Positions 46,984 to 58,193 of a DNA stretch of 64,000 bases are shown one piece after another (positions within the stretch are counted from its first letter, which is position 1; each line of letters opens with the position of its first letter). Source of the stretch: Dactylonectria macrodidyma (taxonomy: Eukaryota; Ascomycota; Sordariomycetes; Hypocreales; Nectriaceae); assembly GCA_020744425.1 (NCBI GenBank), contig JAGMUV010000005.1, forward strand, positions 1,178,001 through 1,242,000. The letters run 5' to 3'. Made by a program: the position numbers and the translations under genes. Below the pieces are notes generated by a model. That model did no database searches and was not told the DNA's origin. It saw only the letters and a list, made by a program, of their open reading frames with translations.

Positions 46984-49900
46984 TCACGATGAAGCCGACA
47001 GAGGTTTCGTCGCAAGAAGGCCAGTCACCTTGTAAAACATGTCTTCGATAGGGGGGGCGGCAAATGCGGGAGCAGCGTCAAAGATGTCGGCCAGATGCTG
47101 CTGATGCACCACCCGAGGATGCACGTCGTCATCCTCCATCTCGATATCCTCCTCGAATGCATATTTCTCTGTGTTCTCTTCCCCGTCACTCCCCATGTCC
47201 TCGTCCTCGTCCTCGTCCACGTCTGCGTCGATGAGGGCGCCATTGTCAGTAACATCGGCATCCTCAAGACGCAAGTCCTCAAGAGGTTGAACTGTTGCGA
47301 GAGAGGAGGCATCAGAGCCCTCAGCAACAACCCAGACCTGAGCTGCATCATCCAGAGCGATAAAACCGCTAGTATCCGGCGAAGACACCAAGCTGATGAT
47401 TCTTTGAGGGGTGCTGCGCACCAGGAGAGGCTCGGATTCCTCCGGCTCAAAAACCCCCAAGGTAGAGCCTTCATTGGACGGCAGTGCCACAGCGAAATGT
47501 CCAGAGGTATGGTCCACAGCAAGCTGCAGCAGGTCGTTGGCACCTGTGGCTTTGGGAATCACAACGCCATATCGCAGCTCGTCGCTTACAACATCGTAGA
47601 CACGGAGTTCGTCGGACAAGACAATAACAAAGGGAGACAGTGCGCGAACAGATCGCAGCTGTCCCTTCCATTGACCTTCCAGCGTTTTGACAATTTCCCC
47701 AGATGCAGCGTCGACAACGTAGACAGCTCCAGAGCCGATGGTTCCGAAAGCAACGAACAGTGTTGAACCATCTTCAGAGAAGGTGAGGCTTCCTTGAGGC
47801 TCATACCTAGCAGTGGGCTCGGGAAGATCCACAGTGCCCTCTTGAGGTTGACCTTCACCCACTGCAATGACTTGGGAGCAGCTCCACGTGAAAACCTCTC
47901 GTCCATCTGCTCCCTTGACAACGACACCATTTTGGGACCGAGTCTTGGGTCGCCACAAGCGGACTAGGCCATCTGTTCCAATCGTTGCAAAGCATGTCGA
48001 GACGGGGTTTGACGCGAGGTCCAGAACAGCCTCATTGCGGGTAGTGGCATGAGGGGCATTGATTCTGGAAACAAGGGCAATCTGGTCATCACCCTGCCGA
48101 GCCTCCCAGAACTTCAGGTAGACCTCACGCCGTTCCTGAATGAACTGATCCTTCATGTCACTGAGGACGTTGTCTACATCTCGGGAAGATGGCTCCCAAG
48201 TGTCCACGCTTGCCAGCCACTCTCCATCCGCAGAAAAGGCTAAATGGGTGATGAGGGGTTCATCAATCAGGTTTCCCTTATTGGTAATGTTGACATCCGT
48301 AGGCTGCGTACGTGCTAGTGCCTGTCGTGACACACTTCGGAAGCTTTCGAGGTCGAAAGTCTGCAGGAGCGGGGCCGAGAAGTGTCCCGATGAGCTAGCC
48401 TGTGTGCTATTGCCCACGCAGACATGCAGTCTTGAATGGTCCGTCGGTCGGATAGCAGCTGGAATGGGCCTTCGCACGGACTCGGGGGCTGTCCAGGTAC
48501 GTTGAACAACAAGATCTTTGTGAGAAGAGACGTGGACCGCAGCAGACTGGATACCGGCAATGTATGCAGTGGGCTTCATCTCAGCGGTAGATAGAATCAT
48601 TGTCGAGTTGTCATCCAGATGAACCACATACGAAGAACCGGTGGCTGAAACAACGATGTTCTCCACGCTACCAGAAAGATGAGGTAGGAAATCCTTCCTT
48701 GCAGTATCCAACTGCCAAAGCACCAGAGAATTCTCAGAGCCTCCGGAAATCATGTAGTGGCCTGCCGATAGTCAGTATTAGTTGAAGCTTGGAAACTGCA
48801 GTACATACCATCGCGAGACCATTTCAGAGCATGCACGGCCTTTCTGTGCCAGTGATACTTCTGAGCTTGGATCATCTCCTTGTCGGAACCCGACTTTCCG
48901 AGAGCCAAGGTTCTAGCAAAGACATCGTTATAAAGATAGATAGCACCACGAGCACCACCAACGATGATGTCAACGACCGGTGCCGGCTCTGATCGAGCCT
49001 TCTTGCTAGTTGTTGCTGGCCTTTTGTGTACGCGAACATCAAGGGCTGTGACAAGATCGGGAATATCGAAAGAATAGAGTTCGAACTCAAGCCCCGCCAA
49101 AGTATCGGGATTTTGCTGCGATGGGACGCCCACGAAGAGGTGATCGTTGATGGCTCCGACCAGGACTTGGCCATCCTCGCTTAGCTCCAGCATCTGCAGG
49201 CCGTTGCCCGGCTTCTTCATGACCATGACGACCTTGGGTTCGGAGGTTGACTGCGTCTTTCCTTCGTAGGCAACCACTTCCATGCGGTTCGGCTTTTCTG
49301 ATTCGGCGACCAAGAGGACCTCCTCCGTTGTCTTGGAGATTTTGGTGGTCAAGACAACTAGCGCTTTGGCGGTTCCAGACCGTGTTTGGAAAGACTCGGG
49401 AGTCTTGGAGCTGGTCCAGTCGACATGGAACACGCGGCCATCCGAGCATGCCACCCAAACGAAATCGGGATTCTGCTTTGAGAGTCGCGTGGCGACAATG
49501 GTTGCTGAAGCCGACGCCTTCTGCGCAGAAGACTCAACAACGGTTATGGGGATTCGGCGCACTAATAAGGAGTCCACGGCCGAGTAAACTTGGATCGAGG
49601 TGTTGTAGGCCAGGATGAGATACCTGATACACGTCAGAATATCACCTTGTATTCTTGCTGGAAGCACTCACTGGTCATCCTCGGTCAGGATAGGGTCAAT
49701 GTCGAGCATTCGCCCACCCATGGGCTTTGACACCCGCCAGCCAGCTTCAGCATTATCGAACTGCGGAATCGCCTTCAACTCACGCTTGCCGGTGGTCTCG
49801 AGAGCCGAAGACAGTCCATTTTGCTCAGACTGCCCGCCATTCGAGGGGCCCAGAAAATCAGCGAGTGATTTGCGCCCATTGGCCTTGTTCTCCCTTCGTT

Positions 49901-50000
49901 CAGCTCGTTGCCGTTTCGACCTCGAATCCGCTTCGGCAAGCTCCCTCTTGCGCTTCTTGGTCTGATCATCTTTCGCCCGGGCGCTTTTGTTGCCGGCCAT
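46984..50000 (-). CDS. UTP17: Utp17/Nan1 (WDR75), U3 snoRNP t-UTP WD40 protein
   Basis: Component of the t-UTP part of the SSU processome, needed for pre-18S rRNA transcription and processing in the nucleolus. Exons 50000-49672, 49623-48809 and 48761-46984 give 973 residues. A Lys/Arg-rich N-terminal segment (TKKRKRELAEADSRSKRQRAERRE) serves nuclear import. Tandem WD40 blades follow, for example RKAVHALKWSRDGHYMISGGSE with VLWQLDT and THLAFSADGEWLASVDTW with LKFWEA. The C-terminal part has an acidic stretch (DVDEDEDEDMGSDGEE) and ends after the conserved HLADIFDAAPAFAAPPIEDMFYKV. All junctions keep phase. Confidence 0.93.
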
Positions 50001-50320
50001 TTTCGAAACGCCCCTAGGTACAGTCGACAGTGTTTCGAGAATTTGGGGGGCGCAACGGCCAAATCGTGTTCCCTATCGTTAATCGAGGGCGAAGAAGGCG
50101 GCTGGTGCTCGAAGTCGCAGAAATTTTGGTCCCGCTTTGGTGAACTTTTTTGTTACAGATAAGATAAGCTCCCGTCGTGTAAACTTCGGGTGGGAGAATT
50201 TATTTTCAACACCAAGGAGACTCGCCTCCACCAAGCTCTCTTCGAGACAACCAGCTACTCTTTGTCGCGAACCGTCTTGCGAATCCCAGAAACTCCCCGT
50301 GATCCCCACTCGTTGCCAAG
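50001..50320. promoter_or_regulatory. divergent promoter, Utp17 / Rpb10
   Basis: The two divergent start codons are 320 bases apart. Contains GATAAGATAAG at 50158-50168 (two GATA motifs) and T-rich sequence before it. Both products serve RNA polymerase and ribosome production, so co-regulation is plausible. Confidence 0.5.
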
Positions 50321-50730
50321 ATGATTATTCCCATCCGTTGCTTCTCCTGCGGAAAGGTACGCGTCTTGCCCTCAATACGCTGGATGAGCGACATCCTTAC
50401 TAATCAACGTCTAGGTCACCGGCGACCTTTGGGAACGCTATCTCCAGCTGATCGCGGATCCTCGAAAGACGGATGGGTGAGGCAGCATCGCGTGTGGTAT
50501 TTCAGACAAGGGACTGACATAGGTGTCTAGTGATGCTATGGACGAGCTTGGCCTCAAGCGTTACTGCTGCCGCCGCATGATCATGACCCACGTCGACCTT
50601 ATCGAGAAGCTCCTCAAGTACGTTGGCACCACGCGAGCGTCGTTTCTAGGGGAGCTGCTGCTAATACCTGCACAGGTACACGCCCGATGGCCGAAACGAG
50701 AAGAAGCAGCGATTGAACGAGACCGAGTAG
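50321..50730 (+). CDS. RPB10: RNA polymerases I/II/III common subunit RPABC5 (Rpb10)
   Basis: Four exons (50321-50356, 50415-50476, 50531-50617, 50676-50730) encode 79 residues. The start [21 protein letters not shown] is the invariant N-terminus with the first CxxC zinc pair. [23 protein letters not shown] carries the second Cys pair and the conserved HVDLIEKLL helix. The C-terminal tail [16 protein letters not shown] is a little longer than in yeast. Confidence 0.96.
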
Positions 50731-51475
50731 AGCACTCGTGGAAAGGAGCAACAACAGGTCATGCATGGTCAGGCGTTTTTGGGAAATCAAACAAGTGTCG
50801 CGTGGGTTGGCGTATGGAGGAATTCACATTGAATAAAGTCTTGTTATAGAGCACGCGAGCGCTCATCTCGGCTGCCAATCCGTAGTAACATATCTACGGC
50901 TTGAGGGGTGCAACTGTGACTTGATGCCAAACCTTGGCCTTACTACAAATGGCCCGAATCGATGGTTTTATCAAGTCAAGATGGGTGAGACTCTGGTCGC
51001 CTGAGATATTTGGACCTCTCAGTGGAGGCCGGCTGGCGTGTCAAAGACGAGTCTAGTTGACTTATTTGCGCCAACCTCGCCTCTCATGTGTGCAGCCATC
51101 GACGCGTCGACTGGGCTAGACACGAAGAGCGGTGGGCAGCCGATGGAGTAGCACCCACCACAACAAAAATGAACAATCGCGCGGCGTATTTAGACCAGGT
51201 AGAGCCAACAGACTTTTCAATTGATGCCAAACACCCCCATGGAAGATCTGGAGGGGGTCGACTCTCGCATAGCCCGGACCTCACCTGACCGTAAGACCAT
51301 GGCCTCCGAAGCAAACTCTACGCTAGCGCCAATGGTGTTGGTCTGGTGGCCAGGGGGGAGAAACCCACCCTTACCATAAGGCATCAGCTTACCTTCTGTT
51401 TTTATCAGTGATCTTAAGACATTGATAATAAAGGTCATAGACTGCTTTAGTTGAAGATTTGCCTCCTTGAGTTTA

Positions 51476-51551
51476 GTTTTATTCTATAATTTAGCCATTG
51501 CTTATTCTGTAGAGAAACGAATGGGTTAGGAGGTAATTAGGGTGTGGTGTT
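51476..51551 (+). repeat. dispersed repeat, copy B
   Basis: Blocks GTTTTATTCTATAATTTA, ATTGCTTATTCTGTAGAG, GGGTTAGG and TGTGGTGTT are shared in order with copy C; the first and the AATGGGTT part with copy A. Confidence 0.6.
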
Positions 51552-53527
51552 TTACCTACCTGAAGGCCTGTGTGCAGATTTGGGATGTCAAGTGTTGGAA
51601 AGGTAAGCCGTTCCGGTGGTTCGAGTTGGTTCTGGTCGACGGACCAACATGTACTGACCATGCATGATGGGCCATAGCGATGATCCAAGCTGTCGGGCTC
51701 GCCTTGCTATTGCTAGGCAGCCATGTCGACTGATTTTGGCGTTTCGGCATTTCCAGAGTCACTCTTTTGCATGAGAGCCGAGGTGGCTCGGTGAACTTTT
51801 AGGTATCATCCGGAGACATATCTCGCAACAAGTCGACATGGTAGAATGGCAGGGGAGCCGACGCACTCCTCCGTCCAAGGCCTCACTCTCCCAAGCGGTC
51901 AGCAAAAGGTGGCATCCACTTCTTAGAGTCTAAGCCTTCACTATGCAATCACAATGATGAGCCAGAGATCATATTGTCTCATCCCTGTGGATATTGAGGC
52001 TCAAGTAACAAGTCGGCCAATGAGCCGTAGTGTCACCTTCGAGGCCCTCGTGAAGGCCACCAAGACAGCCACGGATCAGTCCTCAACCCAATCCACCCAC
52101 CAACTCGGGACGCCGGAAAGACCGCGAGCTACGACGCGGCTTGTTGATGCGGGTGTTCGCTTACGAAGCTGCGCCATTTCTGTTGAGTCAAAGAACGGTC
52201 GTGGCGAACATGGGCGTATGGGGGTCGATGGAGGTGGATGTTGGACCAACGCGGCAGCAAGCATTCAGACGCCGCGACCAACAGCCATCGGGTCCATGCC
52301 GGCGACCAAAGCGGAGAGACAAACAGCAAAAACAAAGCAAAGCAGCGCCCATGTTGAGGTCCAAGAGCAGGAATTGACGCGAGATGACCAAGACGAGTTA
52401 CTCAATGCGGGCATTACCCGCGTCCGCAGCACGCAGGACGTTGCATTGCGGCCGATCCAACGCCATGTTTCTTACTAGAGCCAACATCGAAACGAAATGG
52501 ACCACTGAAGAAAGACCCGAGTCCCCCCCAAGAGATGCACGGCGTAGTGGGCATGCGAGAATGGCGCGCCAAACGGCCAGGATCGTTTATTAGACTGCCT
52601 CCAGGCGCCGGCGCCTATGCAATGCAGGTTGAGTTCAGCCCTTTGTAGTCTACGCCGTTCAATGATAACGCGCAGAGGCGGTCCACCGCAACGTCTCCGA
52701 AGGGTTGCTTCGAATTTCGACGGTGCTGTTCTGATGCATTCTCCCACGGCTATTCTTTCCCAGGGTATGCCAGACCCAAGCTACTACGTATATCGAATAT
52801 ACCGTTGGGCCGACTCAGGTTGGAAAACACCGAAATGTTGGACGATTGGAGCCATTGGACAATATCCTGGGCCTGGGGAACGCTCCGTTCGGTGGAGCCC
52901 CCGGGATGCGTCCGGAGTAAGGGTGGCCGACCACGAGACCTTCAATGTCTCAGCCCTGGTGCAATCTTGGCAAAGAAAAATCGAGAAAAAAATTAGCTAA
53001 TTTCAAAAGAGCAAAGAGTTCGGCTACGACGAACACCTGGGAGCCACCACGGGGGCGCTGGGTCCGACTGGTCGGCAGGCGAGAGAGGAAGCCCATCCCC
53101 GCGCCAGTGGTCTGGGATGGGATCGCTGGAGCGGTTCCGACAATCTGTCTAGCGCTGTGATATACTGAAACGACGCAGCAGGCATAGGACAATCACCCCG
53201 CTAAAATGGTCGCTGGGACGAGAATCCCTGGGGGATGGGATGGCCACGGGTTTGGGAACTGGGAGGGATGTAATTACAAGGTAGGGCTACGACCATGAGA
53301 GGCTTTGTGCCGTCAGATGACGAGGACGAAAGTAAGGCTCGGTGGGATCGGCGGCAGTTCTCTGTTGACTTGCACATCCGCGATTCCGTGGAGAGCGGAA
53401 ATACGTAGGAATGTGTTGTAACTCGGTCTTGGTACGGGTCAAGTAATCCACAAATTGTGTCGTCTTGGGAGATGGCCCGATCGATCACATTAAGCCACAA
53501 TGGAGACTCTTGGGGGTGCAGGGCTAC

Positions 53528-53541
53528 GTACAGTACTGTAC
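53528..53541. repeat. perfect 14-bp palindrome
   Basis: GTACAGTACTGTAC equals its reverse complement. A degenerate relative, GTACAGTACAGTATTGTAC, lies at about 57050-57068 in the same desert. Confidence 0.6.
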
Positions 53542-56144
53542 CTCTGGATGTTCTGCTCGTGCTGATGCCTCTTCTCTCGCCAAATCGATGCATAAACCAA
53601 TCAGCCAGTGGCCGATCTGCAGGTCTCATACCCTCCAATGTGTGAATCCCGGCGGCCAAGAGCAGCAAAATCCAGCAATCTTAGCTCATCGTCATCAGGC
53701 ACACTCATGTCGACACATTTACGTAAACCGACAAACAAAAGACGAGGCTCTGGCGTTCGCCAGCGACAGTAGCGGGACGAGATCAGATGCCCAGATAGCG
53801 GGTGGGCAAGAAAAAGAAGTACTGTCACCAAGACCCTGATGGAGACGGCACCACGGGTTGGCAATGAAGGACCCACTCTCCCGTCCAGTCTGGTGGAGCT
53901 GACTGGGTTTGTTTTAGCGTCTCTCAAGCCGCCAGGACCAGACTGCCGGGTTCAAGAAGAGCGGGTGCTCACTGGCCGGTTCTCATCATGGCCGACGCAC
54001 TGGCAGCCAGCCCCTCTAGCACAGATCCTTTCCAGCAAGGCCCAAGGCATGGCCGGGCTTTTCGCTCTAGAGAGTCTAGAGTCTAGGGAGTCCCAACCCG
54101 ACGGGATCCTGGGATGGGCGATGGGATGGGACCTGCGCCGGCTTACTTGGGCCCCTTGAGCCGGGGAGAGGCTTGGAGGCTTGGAGCTGGCAAGGGAGAG
54201 AGGGGAGACGGCGGCGGCCTTTCCCAGCGGCCACGGCGGTCGTGGCGGGCTGACTGCCAAAAGGTTGTCTTTTGTTGATGTGAGTGAGGTCTAGGGTCGA
54301 CTCGGGGCTCGCTTCAGATTCAGGCAATACCAGACGACGCATTGCTGCGCATAGACTAAGGGTTTATACCGACCAACAAGTTACAACCAACAGCCAACAA
54401 CACGCACAGCAATATCCGGAGGCAAGGGGTAACTGACGGTGAGGGACGGATTTGACAAGAGAGGGCCGACAGCCTGGTTGAACAAATTGGTCACAGACAG
54501 CGGGCTGGGCCGACAGAAGAAAATCGACGTGTCTGGTGTTTGTCAACTCGTCTCACCTGTCCGCGATGCCGGTGGAGGGTACGGGTACCCCTCCATTGGC
54601 CAGCGAACTGCCTCTCAGATGGACATTGACGTTGACAAACGGAACGGCAGAGTTGCGGCAAAGAGTCATCGCGATGCAGCGCGCACAGACTGAAGGGTTC
54701 AGGCTGAAAAGGTAGAGAGCCAGTGCGCCTGCGCCAGGGACGCAACAAACATCACATTTCCATGGGACTGGGCTGAAGCATCACAGGCCGAAAAAGCCGT
54801 CGCATTGGCAAGCGGGACTGCGCGGGCTTCGATCCGTTGGTGGAAGCGAGGGCATCCCCCCCTCCTGGACATCCCCCCCACCCGGTTTAAGCGCCGACGC
54901 CTGTCCGCTTTGGACGCAGCCCCACGGGTTGGGATGCCAGGGCTACCCCCTGGTGGAAGTGGATTGTGGCCTGGCAGAGTCGATGGAGAAGTTGCTTTCC
55001 CAATATCCTCAATCACTTGACGCCCAGCCCGGCTGTGATTGGGCTGATGCAAGGCCCGGCGCGTGGGAGTCCGGAAGGGAGGTCCCAAGTTAACGCGCAG
55101 CCTGCAGAGCCTGACCCTTCTGGACGATGGGGAGGATTTGATGGGAGGATTGATGATGACGGGGCAAGGATCCCCGGGGGCGTGAGAGAAAGCGGGAGGA
55201 GAGAGAAAGAAAGTCAGAAACGAACTGTAAGGAGTCTTGGGACGGCAAAGAGTCGGGGGGTCGGTAGCGGTAGGTGTGAGACGGGAATGCGAATGCTGGC
55301 AGGGTGTGGGTTGTACAATGTTGTGCGATCTCATCTAGGTAGGCTCTTCAAGTCGCGTTCCCACCATCCCATTGCCTCCCACCCCGTGTCTAAGTCGCTT
55401 CAGTCCACGATCCATCCATCCATCCACCCAAACCGCGGAGGAGATCCATTCCCTTAGGTGTGCTGTAGCCTTCGCATTCGTTGCCTTCTGTAGATTCAGG
55501 TTGATACCAAGTAATCCAAATCCATTGAACCGTCATTCTTTGCCCATTGATTCGAATGCTTTTCACGATGCTGTCCAATTTGCTTCGGGGCATATATCGT
55601 GGGGGCCAAAACGGCGACAATCCGTGGCCAGATGTCTGGGTTGCATTGACCACACCCTATCCCGCCGCCCAAAGACAAGGCCAATGATGTACCTACCTTC
55701 AGAAACAGCTCCTCTCCCTACAGTAGAGGTACGAAAAGACCGTCTCTCAATTCAAAGAAAACGCCACCCGATAGCACTACGTAAATAGTAGAAAGCAGGA
55801 AAACAAAGCAGGCACACACCTGAAGCCTGAAGGGCTGGTTAGCCGCTCCATCCATCGCCTCCATCCACTCGTTCTCCCACATCTTCTCCCACACGCAAAG
55901 CCTCTCCTAATGTCACCTCTGGCTCGCCCGGCCACCATGATTCGAGGCCCGCCAATGAGGACTCTGGGAAGCTCAGCTATCTGCTCTCTTGCAAAAGTAA
56001 AAAAGGGACAACCAAAAGCCCTTTGGTCTTCGCTGCATTGCCGTCCTCAACCCGAGCTGTCAGCCAACAAATAGCTCCGATAGATGGCAGCAGGTGTAAG
56101 ATTGATGCGGCCCTCACAGCCATTGTGCCTTTCAACCATGCATG

Positions 56145-56175
56145 CTCCTCCTCCTCCTCTTCTTCTTCTTCTTCC
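56145..56175 (+). repeat. CTC/TTC microsatellite
   Basis: About four CTC/TCC units run directly into five TTC/TCT units in a C/T-rich stretch upstream of the DUF7624-like gene. Confidence 0.8.
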
Positions 56176-57319
56176 CCGATTGATCGACATCAATCCCAAT
56201 CCCACCCCCTTCTCTGGGGGTGAATTTGCATCGCCTCCCTAGGTCGGGCGAGCTGCGTCTGTTCCCATCTGCCCTCCACCCACCTAGGTCCGGGTCCACC
56301 GTTCCAAGTTCCCAGCTGCACAACGCACAACTAGGGCCCTGGGTGCCTCGCTGGACCTGTCACACATCGAGCCTTAGCCGCAGAGCCCCTCCTTGGCTTT
56401 TGGTTAGTTGCAGCCCTCTCTGCACTGCGTCTACTGGCCGTGGGCACCCACTTTTGGCTGCCTGTGGCTGTCTTTGGCTTTGCTTGGCTTTGTGTGTGTG
56501 TCTGTCTGTCTTGTCCCTCTTTAGTCGTGGTCTCCTGTCTCTGTCGTCGTCTGCTCTATTATCCCACGCCCCCCAACGTCTTCCGACGCCCTCATCATCA
56601 CCGTTCACACCACCATCCACTCACTCCCACTAACTAACTTGCGGTCCCAACGTTCACTCCCGCCTCCCGTAGGATTCATCAGGTCCCTGCCAGATTCACG
56701 CTTGCGTCCACATCGCTCCCATTGCTCGTCTCGCGGTCCCAACGCGGTGCCCTGGTCGTCTCCATTCTGTGTTGCTCGATTGCCTTTCCTCCTTCCAAAC
56801 TCGTCTTCAATAACATCAATGATAACAACGCCATAACGCAACAACAACGCAACATTTGCCGTTGATAACAAAGGCGGTCGGCTTCCCTCGTCCAATCCAT
56901 CCCTCCCCAGCGCTTCTTTAGGGCCCGCCCGCGCCAGTTCTCGCGCGCCCCCCCAGACAAGCGCTGGTCGCAGTTACGACCGCCCCTCCACAACACCACC
57001 AGTTGACCACACGTCGCTTTGGGGGTGCAGTAGAGTACTGGCTACCTATGTACAGTACAGTATTGTACCTGAAGCTACTGGACTGACTGCTGGAGTGACG
57101 TCCCATCCACCTGGCGTTGATCATCCACAGGCCGTGCAAAGACGACAGCCCGAGGTGCCAGCTGATATTCTTCCCCGCGTTCTGGGCAGGGGCTCCAGTA
57201 ACAGAGGATACGTGAGGACTCTGGGAGCACGCGCTCTAGGCACGGACTGCACCGGGCTCCTGCAGAGGTTGACAAGGGATCGAACATTCACACTTCCTTG
57301 TACATACAGACTGCACCTG

Positions 57320-57353
57320 CTGCAGACTGTACCTAACCAACTGCAGTCTGCAG
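57320..57353. repeat. inverted repeat, 10-bp stem
   Basis: CTGCAGACTG and CAGTCTGCAG are perfect reverse complements separated by 14 bases, able to form a hairpin or bind a dimeric factor. Further CTGCAG and GTAC palindromes lie within 70 bases. Confidence 0.6.
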
Positions 57354-58193
57354 TCTTGTGCAAAGTACGGTCCTGTACGAAGTAGGTACTCCACTGAAGA
57401 GACTCCCCACAACTCTCTTGGTGCCACCCGTCTTGGTGCGACTCTACCTTAGGTACCCCGTCCGTCCATTTTCTTTCGACAGGGGGCCGCTTGCTCGCCC
57501 AACCCCTGGTCGTCCTGCGTCTGCCTCGCTTCAATCGCGCCGCCGCTCTCTCAGTCAACTCTTGGTTCCATCGCTCGCTCACTCGCTGACTCTTTAAACC
57601 TCCCGCCCTCCATCTCTCTCATCCGACACCCGCGACTGCGACCCGGCGACTGCGACTGCGACCTGGAGCCTCCTTCCACTCAAAGCTACCTTATCTAGGT
57701 AGCTGTCCCTGTTGGAAGCTTTGCTGTCAAGGCCGGTCCTTTCATCACCTGCCTCTCTCTTGTCTAATAAGACAGCTCCCCAATCCTTCGTCCCTCCACC
57801 CCTCGAGCCGCCAGACCTGGACCCTCGCAAAACTCCCACACCACCCACCTGGCCTCGCCGAAGCGGCCTGCATCGCCATCGCCATCACCATCACCATCGC
57901 TCACTTTAGTCGTCTTGGGTGGCGCCTGTCGACAGTCTCAAACTCGTTCCTCAGCTCTGCCTTGTCGGCTCTGCATCCGAGGCATCGCAAGGCGTTCTTG
58001 CCATCCTTCCTTCGTGTGACGGCCCGCGCGACTCGAGCTCCCCGCCTACGCCTACGCTACGCCGATCCATTCGACAGCGACCTCTCGTCGCCGCTCGATA
58101 TATCGCCTCGCAGCTCCCGCAATGGCCCTCGAAGCTCCCTTGAGGTCATCCACTGGAAACCTTCAGTTCCGTTTTCCCCTTCATACCAGAGAT

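Larger units (their letters stand above)
50731..58193. other. 7.5-kb gene desert
   Basis: No reading frame longer than about 210 codons, and none shows domain resemblance, plausible splicing or composition like the flanking genes. Contents seen are repeat copy B (51476-51551), a 14-bp palindrome (53528-53541), a CCAT microsatellite near 55411-55427, (CTC)n(TTC)n at 56145-56175, a hairpin at 57320-57353, and CATCGC/CATCAC units near 57868-57897. The last 2.5 kb is strongly C/T-rich on the plus strand, consistent with a long leader or promoter for the gene at 58194. Confidence 0.6.

Noticed and set aside
51954..52478. 174-codon open frame on the plus strand in the large gap
   Set aside because: No domain resemblance, no hydrophobic or structural pattern, and comparable chance frames occur nearby on both strands.
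54699..55334. 211-codon open frame on the minus strand
   Set aside because: Composition is Pro/Arg/Ser from C/T-rich DNA read in antisense; no family motifs or splice support.
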